DNA of 64,000 bases, taken from contig OZ022577.1 in NCBI GenBank assembly GCA_963669155.1, positions 13,490,215-13,554,214 of the forward strand, in the 5' to 3' direction. The notes under the pieces were generated by a model. It made no database searches. It had not been told where the DNA came from and worked only from the letters and a program-made list of their open reading frames with translations. Of the stretch, positions 38,901 to 44,800 are shown in pieces (the stretch's first letter is position 1; every line of letters begins with the position of its first letter). A program made the translations under genes and the position numbers. The stretch is from Arbacia lixula (Eukaryota; Echinodermata; Echinoidea; Arbacioida; Arbaciidae).

Positions 38901-41900
38901 GAAAGAAAATAAACAATTTTCGGCAGATAGCAGTACAAAGTCAATTTGCTTGTCCATGACAAATGTGTGTGTCCCTTTCATCCACCCTCGCTCTAATCTC
39001 CATTTAAGTCATTTGAGAATATTTACCTTCTCTCTAGGACCACAAACATGTTGGGGTTTAGGCCCACCAGAAAATAAACCAAACTCTTTTTTTCCCTTTG
39101 CTTAGTATCACCTGATAACATTTAGAGGTTAGCATGTCATATATTGTTTACAACAGCGCAGGGATTAGAAGTATAGCAAACTGTTACTCTGCAAATTTTA
39201 AAATTGCAAATATGCAACAATATGAAGACCTTAAAGCTATTGTCAACTGTGATGTCCCTGAAATGTGAGGAACAATATACTGATGTGATGCCTAGAGCTT
39301 CCATTTTCAAGTATGCATGATGGCAAAAGAATCTCCACTTCAGAACGTTCCACTATTTCAGCACCCAAATATCCCACCTTCCATTCCAATGAGATTGAAT
39401 ACTATATCGAAAATAAATGGTGACCCTTGAATATTAATAAGAAAAAATCACCATGACTGAACTACATGTGTGCACAATCACCTCCATGAATTATATACTA
39501 TAATTAGGCCCTACCCATATAAAAGTCCACTTCAAATGCTTCACTATTGTGACCAAGGAAATGACTCTTTTTTTCCTCTGCCCAGATTCTGAGGACATGG
39601 GCAGGCAGACAGACAATCTTTCTACTATTGATGAGAACAATGGTTGCTGACAATGGGAAGAGCAGTGTACCTCAGACTCTATAGAAAGTATAGAAATATT
39701 ATCCCCCAGGATATATTTTGTGTGACCTGCAACAACCCTTCTTCCCCACCTCCTCTCTCTGTGCCTCCTGCTCTACTTGGTTCACAAGCAAAGAATCTAA
39801 TAAATGAATGCTGACTTGATGATTCTGGTTGTCATACATTGTACATGTAGATTGTTATCAAATGGTATAATCATTCAGTGCCCCCTTATTTGTAACTCCC
39901 TCTCCCCGATTATCAACCAAAAAAATACACGGGGGCGGCGGGCGAATTCGCCCCGGAAACACCTAAAAGAGCCCCCGAAACAGGCCAAAAATGCAATTTC
40001 GTGGGCGACACAAACATAGGAAATCGCCCCCGTAACATTTGCCACACGACTACTACAAGCAGCCAATCCTAGCTTGACGGCCGCGCACTGCACTGCGGCA
40101 ATTTGCACATCGAAGATTGAGAGCGCGCAAGCAAACACAGCATGTTTCACCGACTCACTGTACTGCTGAATGCATGCTGTGTGTAGTGCAGTATCCATCG
40201 CACGTGAGGCGTTTCTTCCATGCGCGCGCGCCCGATATCTATGGTAAGCCGTTCCCGCCATAATGCGTGCCAAAAACCATACGCGTACGTTCTGACCTGC
40301 ACGCGTATGGTTTTTGGCACGCGTTTTGGCGGGAACGGCTATTCATAGTTTCTTCCATGCGCGCGCGCCCGATACGAATGCATAGTGAATACCTAGCTAG
40401 GCCTAGGCCGCGCTGGGCTAGACGGCCAGTCGGCCATGCATATGATCGTACGTACGTGTACTGTACTGTGTAGTGAATGCAAAGCATACGGGGTACATGA
40501 ATAATGAATGCTTCTGTGGCGAGCTTTGAAGTTTGAGAAGAACATGGATAAATTCCTGGTTCGAGCGGAAACAACAGGGGATCAGTATCTAATGACCTGT
40601 TCATTAGCGGTACGACTAAAGCAAAGAAGTTTTCGGCTTCCCGTACAGCCGCTCGAACCAGGAATTTATCCATGTTTTTCTCAAACTTCAAACTAGCTTA
40701 AAAACTTCGGCCGTCAATCTGCTAGTGCTATGCTATGCATGGCATAGTCAGACGTCAGCGACTCAGCTCAGTCAGAGCCAGGGGCATAAACGTAAACATG
40801 CACAGTACATACGGTACGGTAAGTACAATTTGATATAAATCTTGTGATCTAAATTTAAGATTTGATAAATGTTATGTAGGTCTAATGTAGTTGAATTTTG
40901 AAGATTTTCAATGTCAAGGAATATGAAAAAAAAAAATGCACGGCAAACTGTGTTGCCCATGAATGGTCACAACGGGATAGTCACAATAGCTCTCCCGTAG
41001 TTACGGCCGCCTTACTAGTCGGCAAACGGGTATGGCAGCTGCTGTGGCATACCAGTTTGCCGACTAGTAAGGCGGCCGTAACTACGGGAGAGCTATTGTT
41101 TGATTGTGACTATCCCGTTGTGACCATTTATGGCCGGGCAACACAGTTTGCCGTGCATCTTTTTTTTCATATTCCTTGACATTGAAAATCTTCAGAGTTT
41201 AACTACATTAGATCTACATAACACTATCAAGTCTTAATTGCAGATTTCAAGATCTATATCAAATTGTACTTACCGTATGCACGTTTGTGCCCCTGGCCCT
41301 GGCTAGTCTGACTATGCCTGAAAGCCGAAAACTTCTTTGCATTAGTCATATCGCCAATGAAATATTTAACCTGAATCAACTTTTTAATTTGTTAACTCCC
41401 CCCCTTTTTCGTTTTTTTTTTGGGTCAACCCCCCCCCCCCCCCCTCCTCTTTCGCCTCCAATTTTTTTAGATTTTTTGGCTGAACCCCCCCCCCCCATGC
41501 TCATCAACTTCTCGTAACCCCCCCCCCCCCCCTTACAAAAATCCTGCGTACGCGCCTGACACACACAAACACACACACACAAAAAAAAAACGCAAACAAA
41601 ACCGCGAAATAGCTCCAAAAATTGTAGCCCTGGAAAGTGGAAAAAGAGCCCTGGAAAATGAAAAAGTAGCCCTGGAAAATTTTTAAGTTTCTCCAAAAAG
41701 AGCCCTGGAAAGAAAAAAAGTAATTTTTTGGTTGCCGATTATGTATAACTCCAAATACTTTTTGAGGAAATAGATAGATAAATAGTACAAGAGTTTATCA
41801 AATGGATAAAATGGATAACTGGGTAACACGGAATGAGATCAGATAAAGATAAATGAAAAAGAAAAAAGAAGGCTGAGAGAACAAATGGGGGGATAAAGAA

Positions 41901-44226
41901 TACTGTACCTCAAAGTTCATGTGGATTTTGTGTACCGTTACATTGAAAACATTTTTCATGAGCAATAGGTATGGTTGCTGCACGTCCAACTAACAAAAAA
42001 CAGAATCACATTTTATTGAAGCAGTGTTAAATGAACCAAATCCTACATTTCTGAATAGCCTGTATTAATCACGCACCATGAATGATGACGTTACTGCATA
42101 TTTGTACCCACTTTTGTTCCTTTCCTTTTTCTCTTTCTCTCTCTCCTTCTTTCTCTCACTCTTTCTTTCTCTCTCTCTCTCTCTACTCCCACACCATGCA
42201 CTGTTTGTCAGCTTGGTCTATCACTTTGCACAGAGTCAATAACAAGAATGACAATACCAACATACGAGAATACAATCCAATTGGCTGATGAAGTTATGCC
42301 ACGCCTATCATATTGAGTATTGGCCAATCACTAACCAGTGTCACAAAATAGAGGCCGAAAGGTGTACATGTTCAGTACACTTACACACCCATCTGAAACA
42401 GCCAATTGATGATGTGAAAACTTGCACATCAGGAAGTTTGTCATGATCTAGAACTGACAAATATCGAATAGAAAGAGTATGCACATACAGCGTATGTTAG
42501 AGGGTATTTCCTACTTTATAACACTCTAGCTGTCCCCTTTAAAAACAAAACCCAACTCATATTGACAATTGTACATTACCCGCATTATTTTATAAAGTAT
42601 CATACTGAAGGATTCATTTAAATAAAAAGCAAAATAAATATTTGTTCTGGAAGATATTACTTTTTGTATTTCCACAAGTTATTAAGAAGTTCAAGTCAGG
42701 AAAAAACAGCAAAGGAAGGAAGAAAGAGAAAGAGAGAGAGGGGGAGGGGATACCTAAAAATGGGTAGAACTACCCAAAATAAAATAATCTTTGCTTTAAA
42801 AATATACTGTACAATCTTATCCAATAAGGTGGAGAAACCAACTTCAAAGAGTAAAAACACTAGAACAAAACTAGAAGATGAGACATAAAATATCATACAA
42901 AACATGGCAAAGAACTAAAAAATGCAACACAAAGAATTGATAAAAAGTTAGGACAGCAGAAAGAAAATTGCAGACAGCACCCATCCTATCACAGCTGATC
43001 ATGGCCATGGTCTGTCTCTCTCCCAGGATCCAACGATAAAAAGTCACTCACATTAGTCACCATAGCAACTGCATTGGTTGCCATGGTAATCAAATCAAAG
43101 TTGCTTGCACTCTCAACCAGGCAGGAAGTGAGTAAAAAGGGGAGCACTACTATTGAAAGTCCGAAGTAGGTATCATGTCAGAAAGAAGCATTTCTATGGG
43201 ACAAATGCTTTGAATTTCAGTCTCTTTATTAGTTTTCCTCAATCGTGCACACCTATTTTCCCTTCCCTTCACCTCTTTTTTTAAGAGATTTTAATGAGGT
43301 GAAAAGATACAACTATCAACAAATTTTCTGACGCAATACACATTGTAATGCACGGAAAATTTTGACTCAAAAATACATTGTCACTCCCTCTCTTTCATCA
43401 TAATCTCCTACAAATTGAGTGTCTTCTCTGAAAAGTATAATTCATTTTCACTCTATTTTCTCAACTTTTAATAAGTTAATTTATTGGGATGTGTTAAGTG
43501 ATACAAGTATGGTTTTTGTGCCTAGAATGTTACTTTTTTAGTAAAAATTAATGACTCTGTTCCCAAATATTTCACATTAATGTCATATGCTGTACGAAAA
43601 TGCAATCAGAAACAAAATGAAAACAGTCTTACATTGCCTACCTGTCCTTTGATTTTATCCACTTTTCGGAAGCACTTGTTGAGAGAAAGGTTGTGTCGCA
43701 CTGAGTTCTTCCAGCCCGTGGGGGCGGTGCGGAAGTAGGGAAAGTGGTCCTGGATGTAGCGGTAGATCTCCTTGACGGGAAGACGCTTGAGGGGGCAGTC
43801 CTCGATGGACATGAAGATGAGGCAGCTGAAGGAGAACGGCGGCTTGCTGTTGATGTGTCGGTGCGGGTCCATTGGGTCGTCCTGGTAGCCGTAGCCATGG
43901 TACGTGTTGCTCCCGCAATCATTTTCTTTCGAGTACGATTCATCGTCCTCGTCGTCATCGTCTAAATTGATGTCCTTAAGCACGTTGGTGGTGTGCAGCC
44001 ACCCGAGTGGCATGAGTTCGTCATCTTCAAGCGGACCTTTGTCCATGCGGATGGCCCCAAAGCAGCTGCTGCTCAGGTCTGGCAGGTCGGCCAGGTCGGT
44101 GTCTTCCATCTCGATCTTGACTTGCTTGAGAGCGGTGGAGAGGGCAGAACTGGGGTAGCTGAGACTCAGGCCCAGCGTAGGCGCTTTCTTCAAGAGCGGG
44201 TCTTCTGGCTTGCGATTAGGAGGCAT
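2887..44226 (-). CDS. foxN2/3: FoxN2/3 (FOXN3/CHES1-like) forkhead transcription factor; spliced gene, eight coding exons
   Basis: This is the span of a spliced gene; the exons are listed separately. Joining 43642-44226, 31535-31686, 27692-27747, 8324-8401, 6014-6082, 4143-4323, 3573-3788 and 2887-3118 on the minus strand gives 1569 nt, a 522-residue protein plus TAG. Every junction is GT-AG and keeps frame. The order is: N-terminal MPPNRKPE, matching the MPPxxKPE start of vertebrate FOXN3; an EDDEL..GWLH block (about 67-78); an acidic run (89-96); a forkhead domain (about 127-224); a proline/tyrosine-rich linker; a [13 protein letters not shown] block like FOXN3 DAASAMMLLNTPP; a Ser/acidic region (about 375-446); and a C-terminal LGDSG...TLPLKKR block. 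Vertebrate FOXN3 is a nuclear DNA-binding repressor of about 490 residues. In sea urchin, foxN2/3 is known to act in skeletogenic and other mesoderm. Identity to the FoxN2/3 class is firm; the choice between the FOXN2 and FOXN3 names is not meaningful in a pre-duplication lineage. Confidence 0.93.
3119..3572 (-). other. Intron 7 of foxN2/3 (454 bp)
   Basis: GTGAGT...TTGCAG intron. It holds a G7/T7 stretch near 3312-3327 and a TTAACCTCTCAGTACCA motif near 3474-3490. A related TTAATCCTCTCAGTACCA string is at about 7848, and a reverse-strand relative is near 35437, so this is a short low-copy dispersed motif. Nothing else is seen. Confidence 0.8.
3573..3788 (-). CDS. foxN2/3: foxN2/3 coding exon 7: Ser/acidic C-terminal region
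   Basis: 216 nt, phase 2 at both ends. The first base completes codon 374 (AA|A, Lys), giving residues 375-445 and two bases of codon 446. It contains [20 protein letters not shown], then the strongly acidic [19 protein letters not shown]. This corresponds in position and composition to the Ser-rich/acidic stretch of human FOXN3 before its LGDSG motif. The acceptor is TTTCCCCCACAG|A and the donor is TCCAG|GTGAGT. Intron 6, upstream of it, is only 354 bp. Skipping this exon would keep frame and remove the acidic region. Confidence 0.92.
4143..4323 (-). CDS. foxN2/3: foxN2/3 coding exon 6
   Basis: 181 nt, from phase 1 to phase 2, residues 315-373 after the split codon 314 (C|AT, His). It reads [20 protein letters not shown], then a hydrophobic [11 protein letters not shown] stretch, and ends [20 protein letters not shown]. 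The acceptor is CCTGGCAG|ATGACC and the donor is the perfect consensus AA|GTAAGT. The C-terminal part could form a short amphipathic helix. I see no strong vertebrate counterpart for this stretch, so its role is unknown, but splice phases and codon quality support it. Confidence 0.9.
4324..6013 (-). other. Intron 5 of foxN2/3 (1690 bp)
   Basis: GTAAGA...GGCAG intron, AT-rich. It shows no repeat longer than simple runs, no recognisable element and no convincing exon. Confidence 0.7.
6014..6082 (-). CDS. foxN2/3: foxN2/3 coding exon 5 (69 nt, symmetric)
   Basis: Completes codon 291 (G|AA, Glu) and reads [22 protein letters not shown] before a final C. The core [13 protein letters not shown] lines up with human FOXN3 DAASAMMLLNTPPE, a conserved block after the forkhead. 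The acceptor is TTTTTGCACAG|AATCTC and the donor is GAAC|GTAAGA. It is phase 1 at both ends, so it is a second in-frame cassette candidate next to exon 4. Confidence 0.92.
6083..8323 (-). other. Intron 4 of foxN2/3 (2241 bp) with a (GA)n microsatellite
   Basis: GTAAGA...CACAG intron. A (GA)n tract with a few interruptions covers about 6239-6320. The open frames across it are repeat artefacts. A somewhat GC-richer patch at about 6690-6800 shows no gene. Confidence 0.7.
6239..6320. repeat. (GA)n microsatellite
   Basis: Pure GA to about 6277, then interrupted GA to about 6320. Confidence 0.95.
8324..8401 (-). CDS. foxN2/3: foxN2/3 coding exon 4 (78 nt, symmetric)
   Basis: Two bases complete codon 265 (G|CT, Ala), then [21 protein letters not shown] and GLDI follow, and a last G starts codon 291. 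The acceptor is ATGTGCAG|CTCAC and the donor is ATTG|GTAAGA. It is phase 1 at both ends and 78 nt long, so it could be included or skipped without changing the frame. The His/Asn/Gln-rich sequence looks like a flexible linker. It follows a 19.3-kb intron, so a further small exon between it and exon 3 cannot be excluded. Confidence 0.85.
8943..8978. promoter_or_regulatory. Pair of RFX X-box-like sites
   Basis: GTTGCCATGCCAAC (8943-8956) and CTACCATGGCAAC (8966-8978). Both fit the RFX palindrome GTTRCCATGGYAAC with one or two changes; start-to-start spacing is 23 bp. Confidence 0.5.
10601..10636. repeat. (TC)18 microsatellite
   Basis: Uninterrupted TC run. Confidence 0.95.
10949..11815 (-). 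mobile_element. LINE 3' end: C-terminal reverse-transcriptase ORF fragment, split by a MITE
   Basis: Read on the minus strand from about 11815, the sequence encodes a degenerate LINE ORF2 C-terminus. There is [19 protein letters not shown], then [19 protein letters not shown], then [13 protein letters not shown]. The MITE at 11052-11627 follows. Beyond it come [12 protein letters not shown] and [12 protein letters not shown] and a TAG at 10949-10951, where such ORFs normally end, then a short (ATAG)n tail. At least two in-frame stops replace expected codons (two conserved Trp positions among them), so it is dead. The WAGH.AR..DDRW and AQDR..W..EA..QQW motifs are typical of RTE/CR1-type LINEs; the clade is not certain. 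It is 5'-truncated. Confidence 0.85.
11052..11627. mobile_element. 576-bp MITE with about 38-bp terminal inverted repeats, TA target duplication, inserted in a LINE
   Basis: The left end is TGCTTTTCACACTGGCAAAA and the right end is the inverse TTTTGCCAGTGTGAAAAGCA. The repeats continue into TTAGCCCCGTACTAT. TA flanks both ends (11050-11051 and 11628-11629), which fits a Tc1/mariner-like or other TA-targeting superfamily. There is no transposase ORF. The inside is built from repeated copies of TAGTACGGGGCTAAG and of GCCAGTGTGAAAAGC. The last 120 bp contain two to three partial copies of the right terminus in tandem. The host sequence continues as LINE on both sides. Confidence 0.85.
12149..12162. 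promoter_or_regulatory. RFX X-box-like site
   Basis: GTTACCATGGCAAT, one change from the palindrome. Confidence 0.5.
12793..12868. repeat. (GA)n microsatellite, interrupted in its first half
   Basis: Interrupted GA/AAAG mix, then pure AG from about 12828. Confidence 0.95.
13463..13476. promoter_or_regulatory. RFX X-box-like site
   Basis: ATTGCCATGGCAAC, one change from the palindrome. Confidence 0.5.
13615..13656. repeat. (GA)21 microsatellite
   Basis: Uninterrupted GA run. Confidence 0.95.
17896..17967. repeat. (GA)n microsatellite followed by a G-run
   Basis: Mostly pure GA with GATA interruptions; GTGAGAGGGGGGGG follows. Confidence 0.95.
20337..20552 (+). CDS. Possible plus-strand exon or gene relic; product unknown
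   Basis: A 71-codon open frame with protein-like composition in its second half ([20 protein letters not shown], then [20 protein letters not shown], then TAG). A good acceptor-like string, CTTGTCTTTCAG|TGGGAG, lies just before this half, at about 20417-20429. I recognise no family. It may be a terminal exon of a nested antisense gene, a gene relic or chance. Confidence is low. Confidence 0.15.
   Translation: MPSILGVQIGLSCIPEGSVQLSCIHPQSCLSVGDTWGKLQLFEVKRYPDFELKGDDAAEKWMPHKSASDDK
20938..20951. promoter_or_regulatory. RFX X-box-like site
   Basis: ATTACCATGGCAAC, one change from the palindrome. Confidence 0.5.
21533..21735. repeat. Two-copy tandem duplication, period 107 bp
   Basis: Two units start with GTTGTTTACAGTTATCATACC (21533 and 21640), continue through CAGGAAGGACC and end near GACAATAG. 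They are about 85-90% alike by eye. Confidence 0.85.
23112..23386 (-). CDS. Possible alternative last exon of foxN2/3, or unrelated intronic ORF; product unknown
   Basis: A minus-strand open frame of 90 codons plus TAA inside intron 3. It starts right after a T-rich acceptor (GTGCTTTTATTCAG|ATGG). Its first two bases would complete the G left by exon 3 (GAT, Asp), so the phase fits. The peptide starts [17 protein letters not shown] and ends [12 protein letters not shown]; composition is protein-like, with no low complexity, but I recognise no domain. An ATTAAA in the same orientation lies at 23079-23084, about 28 nt past the stop. Joined to exons 1-3 it would give a 355-residue form that keeps the forkhead and loses the C-terminus. 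It could equally be chance or an old repeat; only a transcript would tell. Confidence 0.25.
23818..24953. mobile_element. hAT-like non-autonomous DNA transposon (about 1.14 kb)
   Basis: The ends are CATACCTGCCAACT and the inverse AGTTGGCAGGTATG. TTCCATG is duplicated directly outside (23811-23817 and 24954-24960). The next outer base differs, so this is either a 7-bp duplication or an 8-bp one with a change, as hAT elements make. The inside has a GC-rich patch (CGCGCGC near 23889), then AT-rich DNA and GGAATTCGGAATCGG-type repeats near the right end. No transposase is recognised; the open frame at 24322-24597 has no domain I know. Confidence 0.75.
26902..26915. promoter_or_regulatory. RFX X-box-like site
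   Basis: GTTGCCATGGTGAT: one intact half and one degenerate half. Confidence 0.4.
27692..27747 (-). CDS. foxN2/3: foxN2/3 coding exon 3 (56 nt)
   Basis: A small exon. Its first base completes codon 246 (AG|C, Ser), eighteen codons follow ([18 protein letters not shown]), and the final G opens codon 265. The acceptor is GAGCAG|CAATCA, again a tandem NAGNAG, and the donor is CAG|GTAAAC. The reading phase fits both neighbours exactly, which is the main support; the peptide itself is not a conserved block I can recall. At 56 nt it is not a multiple of three, so skipping it would shift the frame. Confidence 0.8.
27748..31534 (-). other. Intron 2 of foxN2/3 (3787 bp)
   Basis: Donor GTCAGT at exon 2 and acceptor GAGCAG at exon 3. 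It contains a C14 run (29513-29526) followed by a T run, and an A-run near 30311-30331. No transposon or exon is recognised. Confidence 0.7.
29513..29526. repeat. C14 homopolymer followed by a T-rich run
   Basis: Fourteen consecutive C, then ATTTTTTTTT. Confidence 0.95.
31535..31686 (-). CDS. foxN2/3: foxN2/3 coding exon 2: wing region of the forkhead domain
   Basis: 152 nt, from phase 0 to phase 2. Codes residues 196-245 plus two bases of codon 246. It opens [20 protein letters not shown] and continues [12 protein letters not shown], the diagnostic end of the FOXN2/3 forkhead (human [29 protein letters not shown]). The tail is proline/tyrosine/glycine-rich ([18 protein letters not shown]). 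The donor is AAG|GTCAGT (GT at 31534-31533). The acceptor is a tandem TAG-CAG; use of the second AG matches the vertebrate protein best, while use of the first would add one Gln. Confidence 0.95.
32635..32691. repeat. C18 run directly followed by a G-rich, G-quadruplex-like stretch
   Basis: Eighteen C, then GGTGTATTTGGGGGTGGGGT and GGGCGTGGGGGTGGGGG. The two halves could pair as a hairpin, or the G-rich half could fold as a quadruplex. Confidence 0.85.
33046..33380. repeat. TC-rich (polypyrimidine) tract
   Basis: Degenerate CTCTCC/TTTCTC repeats, densest at 33255-33366. The open frames across it are compositional. Confidence 0.8.
34152..34165. promoter_or_regulatory. Perfect RFX X-box
   Basis: GTTACCATGGCAAC matches the consensus at all 14 positions, in intron 1. 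Confidence 0.6.
35930..35959. promoter_or_regulatory. Tandem RFX X-box-like sites
   Basis: GTTGCTAGGTAGCA (35930-35943), then the perfect short palindrome-type GTTGCTAGGCAAC (35947-35959), 17 bp start to start. Confidence 0.55.
36560..36990. repeat. Long TC-rich tract
   Basis: Degenerate CTCT repeats over about 430 bp, open in several frames because stops are rare in TC DNA. Confidence 0.8.
38065..38172 (-). mobile_element. 5'-truncated LINE insertion (108 bp) with 10-bp target site duplication
   Basis: Minus strand: [19 protein letters not shown] then QQWRKIG, the same LINE C-terminus as at 10949-11050 and very similar at the DNA level. It is flanked by perfect direct repeats CCTCCTCTAT at 38055-38064 and 38173-38182, the mark of target-primed insertion of a severely 5'-truncated copy. 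Confidence 0.8.
40247..40340. repeat. Foldback 1: 40-bp arms, 14-bp loop
   Basis: Arms 40247-40286 and 40301-40340 are inverted copies with about two mismatches (GCCGTTCCCGCC...CATACGCGT). The hairpin sits between two direct copies of a 27-bp GC-rich string (40211-40237 and 40348-40374; core TTCCATGCGCGCGCGCCCGA). Confidence 0.85.
40524..40692. repeat. Foldback 2: about 44-bp arms, 80-bp loop
   Basis: Arms about 40524-40568 and 40649-40692, with core ACATGGATAAATTCCTGGTT inverted at 40656-40676. They are nearly identical. The loop itself contains AAAGCAAAGAAGTTTTCGGC, which is matched in inverse orientation again at about 41325-41345 at the edge of foldback 3, so the palindromes interlock. 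Confidence 0.8.
40735..41325. repeat. Foldback 3: large imperfect palindrome with arms of about 280 bp
   Basis: Left arm to about 41036, right arm from about 41046, joined by roughly 9 bp. The inner arms (ATGCACGGCAAACTGTGTTG and, nearer the centre, CTCCCGTAGTTACGGCCGCC and their inverses) are nearly identical. Outer parts (GGTAAGTACAATTTGATATA) have diverged by small indels. No coding capacity. Confidence 0.85.
42120..42185. repeat. TC-rich microsatellite
   Basis: CTTTCTCTCTC-type repeat. Confidence 0.85.
43056..43090. promoter_or_regulatory. Tandem RFX X-boxes, 21 bp apart, near exon 1
   Basis: GTCACCATAGCAAC (43056-43069) and GTTGCCATGGTAAT (43077-43090). Start-to-start spacing is 21 bp, two helical turns. 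They lie about 550 bp inside intron 1 from the first coding exon. Confidence 0.55.
43642..44226 (-). CDS. foxN2/3: foxN2/3 coding exon 1: N-terminus and first two thirds of the forkhead domain
   Basis: Codes residues 1-195 and ends in phase 0 after ...DKIKGQ at the donor CAG|GTAGGC (GT at 43641-43640). The start ATG has a GCCACC context, and the protein begins MPPNRKPE, close to the MPPSKKPE of human FOXN3, which supports this start. Residues 65-78 ([15 protein letters not shown]) match the family's conserved EDEEL..LNWLH block. Residues 89-96 are almost all D/E. The forkhead begins at about 127 ([13 protein letters not shown]) and carries the recognition-helix sequence [13 protein letters not shown] (174-186). 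The open frame continues a short way into the intron; those extra residues are not coding. The exon is clearly more GC-rich than its surroundings. Confidence 0.95.
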
Positions 44227-44800
44227 GGTGGCAGGTCACCACCTGAACAAGAGGGACAAAGCACACACAAAAAACAACCATTAGATTCTTGCAAAACGCA
44301 CAAAAAAGGTAGAAAACACACACATAAAACTGCTTCAAAGTAATGCTCCATCCTCCGTCAATATCAATTTGGATCTTTCTCCTTGGAAACAAAGTAAATC
44401 CTGTACGTGGTCCTCCTCCACAATGCTAAACTTTGCTTACCATGAATTTAAAAGTTGTCGTCTCCATTATAAATCCAATCAATCGCTACCTAACTCCAAA
44501 ATAAAATTCTGTGGAGCAAGTTGTGGGTGAGCACTTTTGGAAAAGAGCAAGGCAGAGAGAGAGGAATGGGTGCAAGCAAGCACCCCTCCGCTGTGGTGGA
44601 GCTGTGCTAAGCCCTGCCCCTAATAATTTGCATAACAAAGGGTGTCCCACTGCCTCATTAGAAACTAACGGTACGCTGGGTCAGCCCCCTCAATAGCAGC
44701 AGAGCTTGAATGTGTCTGGTGGAGTGGAGTGGAACGGAGCGAGTGCTGTTCCACCACGGCATTGGCCTTCATCAAGCATGGCCAACACAATCAACTACCG
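44227..44800 (-). promoter_or_regulatory. 5' region of foxN2/3: possible 5'-UTR splice acceptor and proximal regulatory DNA
   Basis: Just above the ATG is a convincing 3' splice site on the minus strand: TTTGTCCCTCTTGTTCAG (AG at 44244-44243) with a T-rich tract and CTAAT some 40 nt upstream. If used, the first exon is non-coding and lies further upstream. The alternative is a local promoter: a TTTATAAT string lies near 44469-44477 (minus orientation) and the Sox-Oct site lies at 44626. I cannot choose between them. Confidence 0.4.
44626..44640 (-). promoter_or_regulatory. Sox-Oct (SoxB/POU) composite site, 400 bp upstream of the foxN2/3 start codon
   Basis: The minus strand reads CTTTGTTATGCAAAT: a Sox box (CTTTGTT) directly followed by an octamer (ATGCAAAT) at the zero-spacing arrangement of the Sox2/Oct4 element known from vertebrates. 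It lies in a GC-richer stretch (about 44560-44770) just upstream of the first coding exon. Confidence 0.55.

Larger units (their letters stand above)
39890..41760. mobile_element. Complex of nested palindromic (foldback) repeats, probably a composite DNA transposon
   Basis: A GC-richer island in AT-rich intron DNA. The outer edges share imperfect inverted ends (CGATTATCAACCAAAAAA at about 39907 and, inverted, near 41730-41748). Short modules GCCC(C/T)GGAAA recur near both ends (about 39949-39985 and 41626-41712). Inside lie three foldbacks, listed separately, and a C-run-rich segment (41396-41532). That segment, read on the minus strand, has the form GCGTACGCAGGATTTTTGTA followed by G-runs, a style seen at DNA-transposon ends in marine invertebrates. 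No transposase was found. Confidence 0.6.
31687..43641 (-). other. Intron 1 of foxN2/3 (12.0 kb), splitting the forkhead domain
   Basis: Donor GTAGGC at exon 1 and acceptor TAGCAG at exon 2. It contains a C18/G-rich patch (32635-32691), two long TC-rich tracts (33046-33380 and 36560-36990), X-box-like sites (34152, 35930, 35947, 38442, 43056, 43077), a short LINE insertion (38065-38172) and a nested palindromic repeat complex (39890-41760). No coding exon is recognised in it. Confidence 0.75.

Noticed and set aside
39875-40691. 132- and 150-codon minus-strand frames
   Set aside because: They lie in the palindromic repeat island, cross hairpin arms, and match no transposase motif I can recall.
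41376-41696. 106-codon Gly/Lys-rich minus-strand frame
   Set aside because: Made of translated G-runs at a transposon-like end.
43638-43965. Other-frame and opposite-strand frames over foxN2/3 exon 1
   Set aside because: Shadows of the GC-rich true exon; they lack homology, while the chosen frame carries the forkhead.
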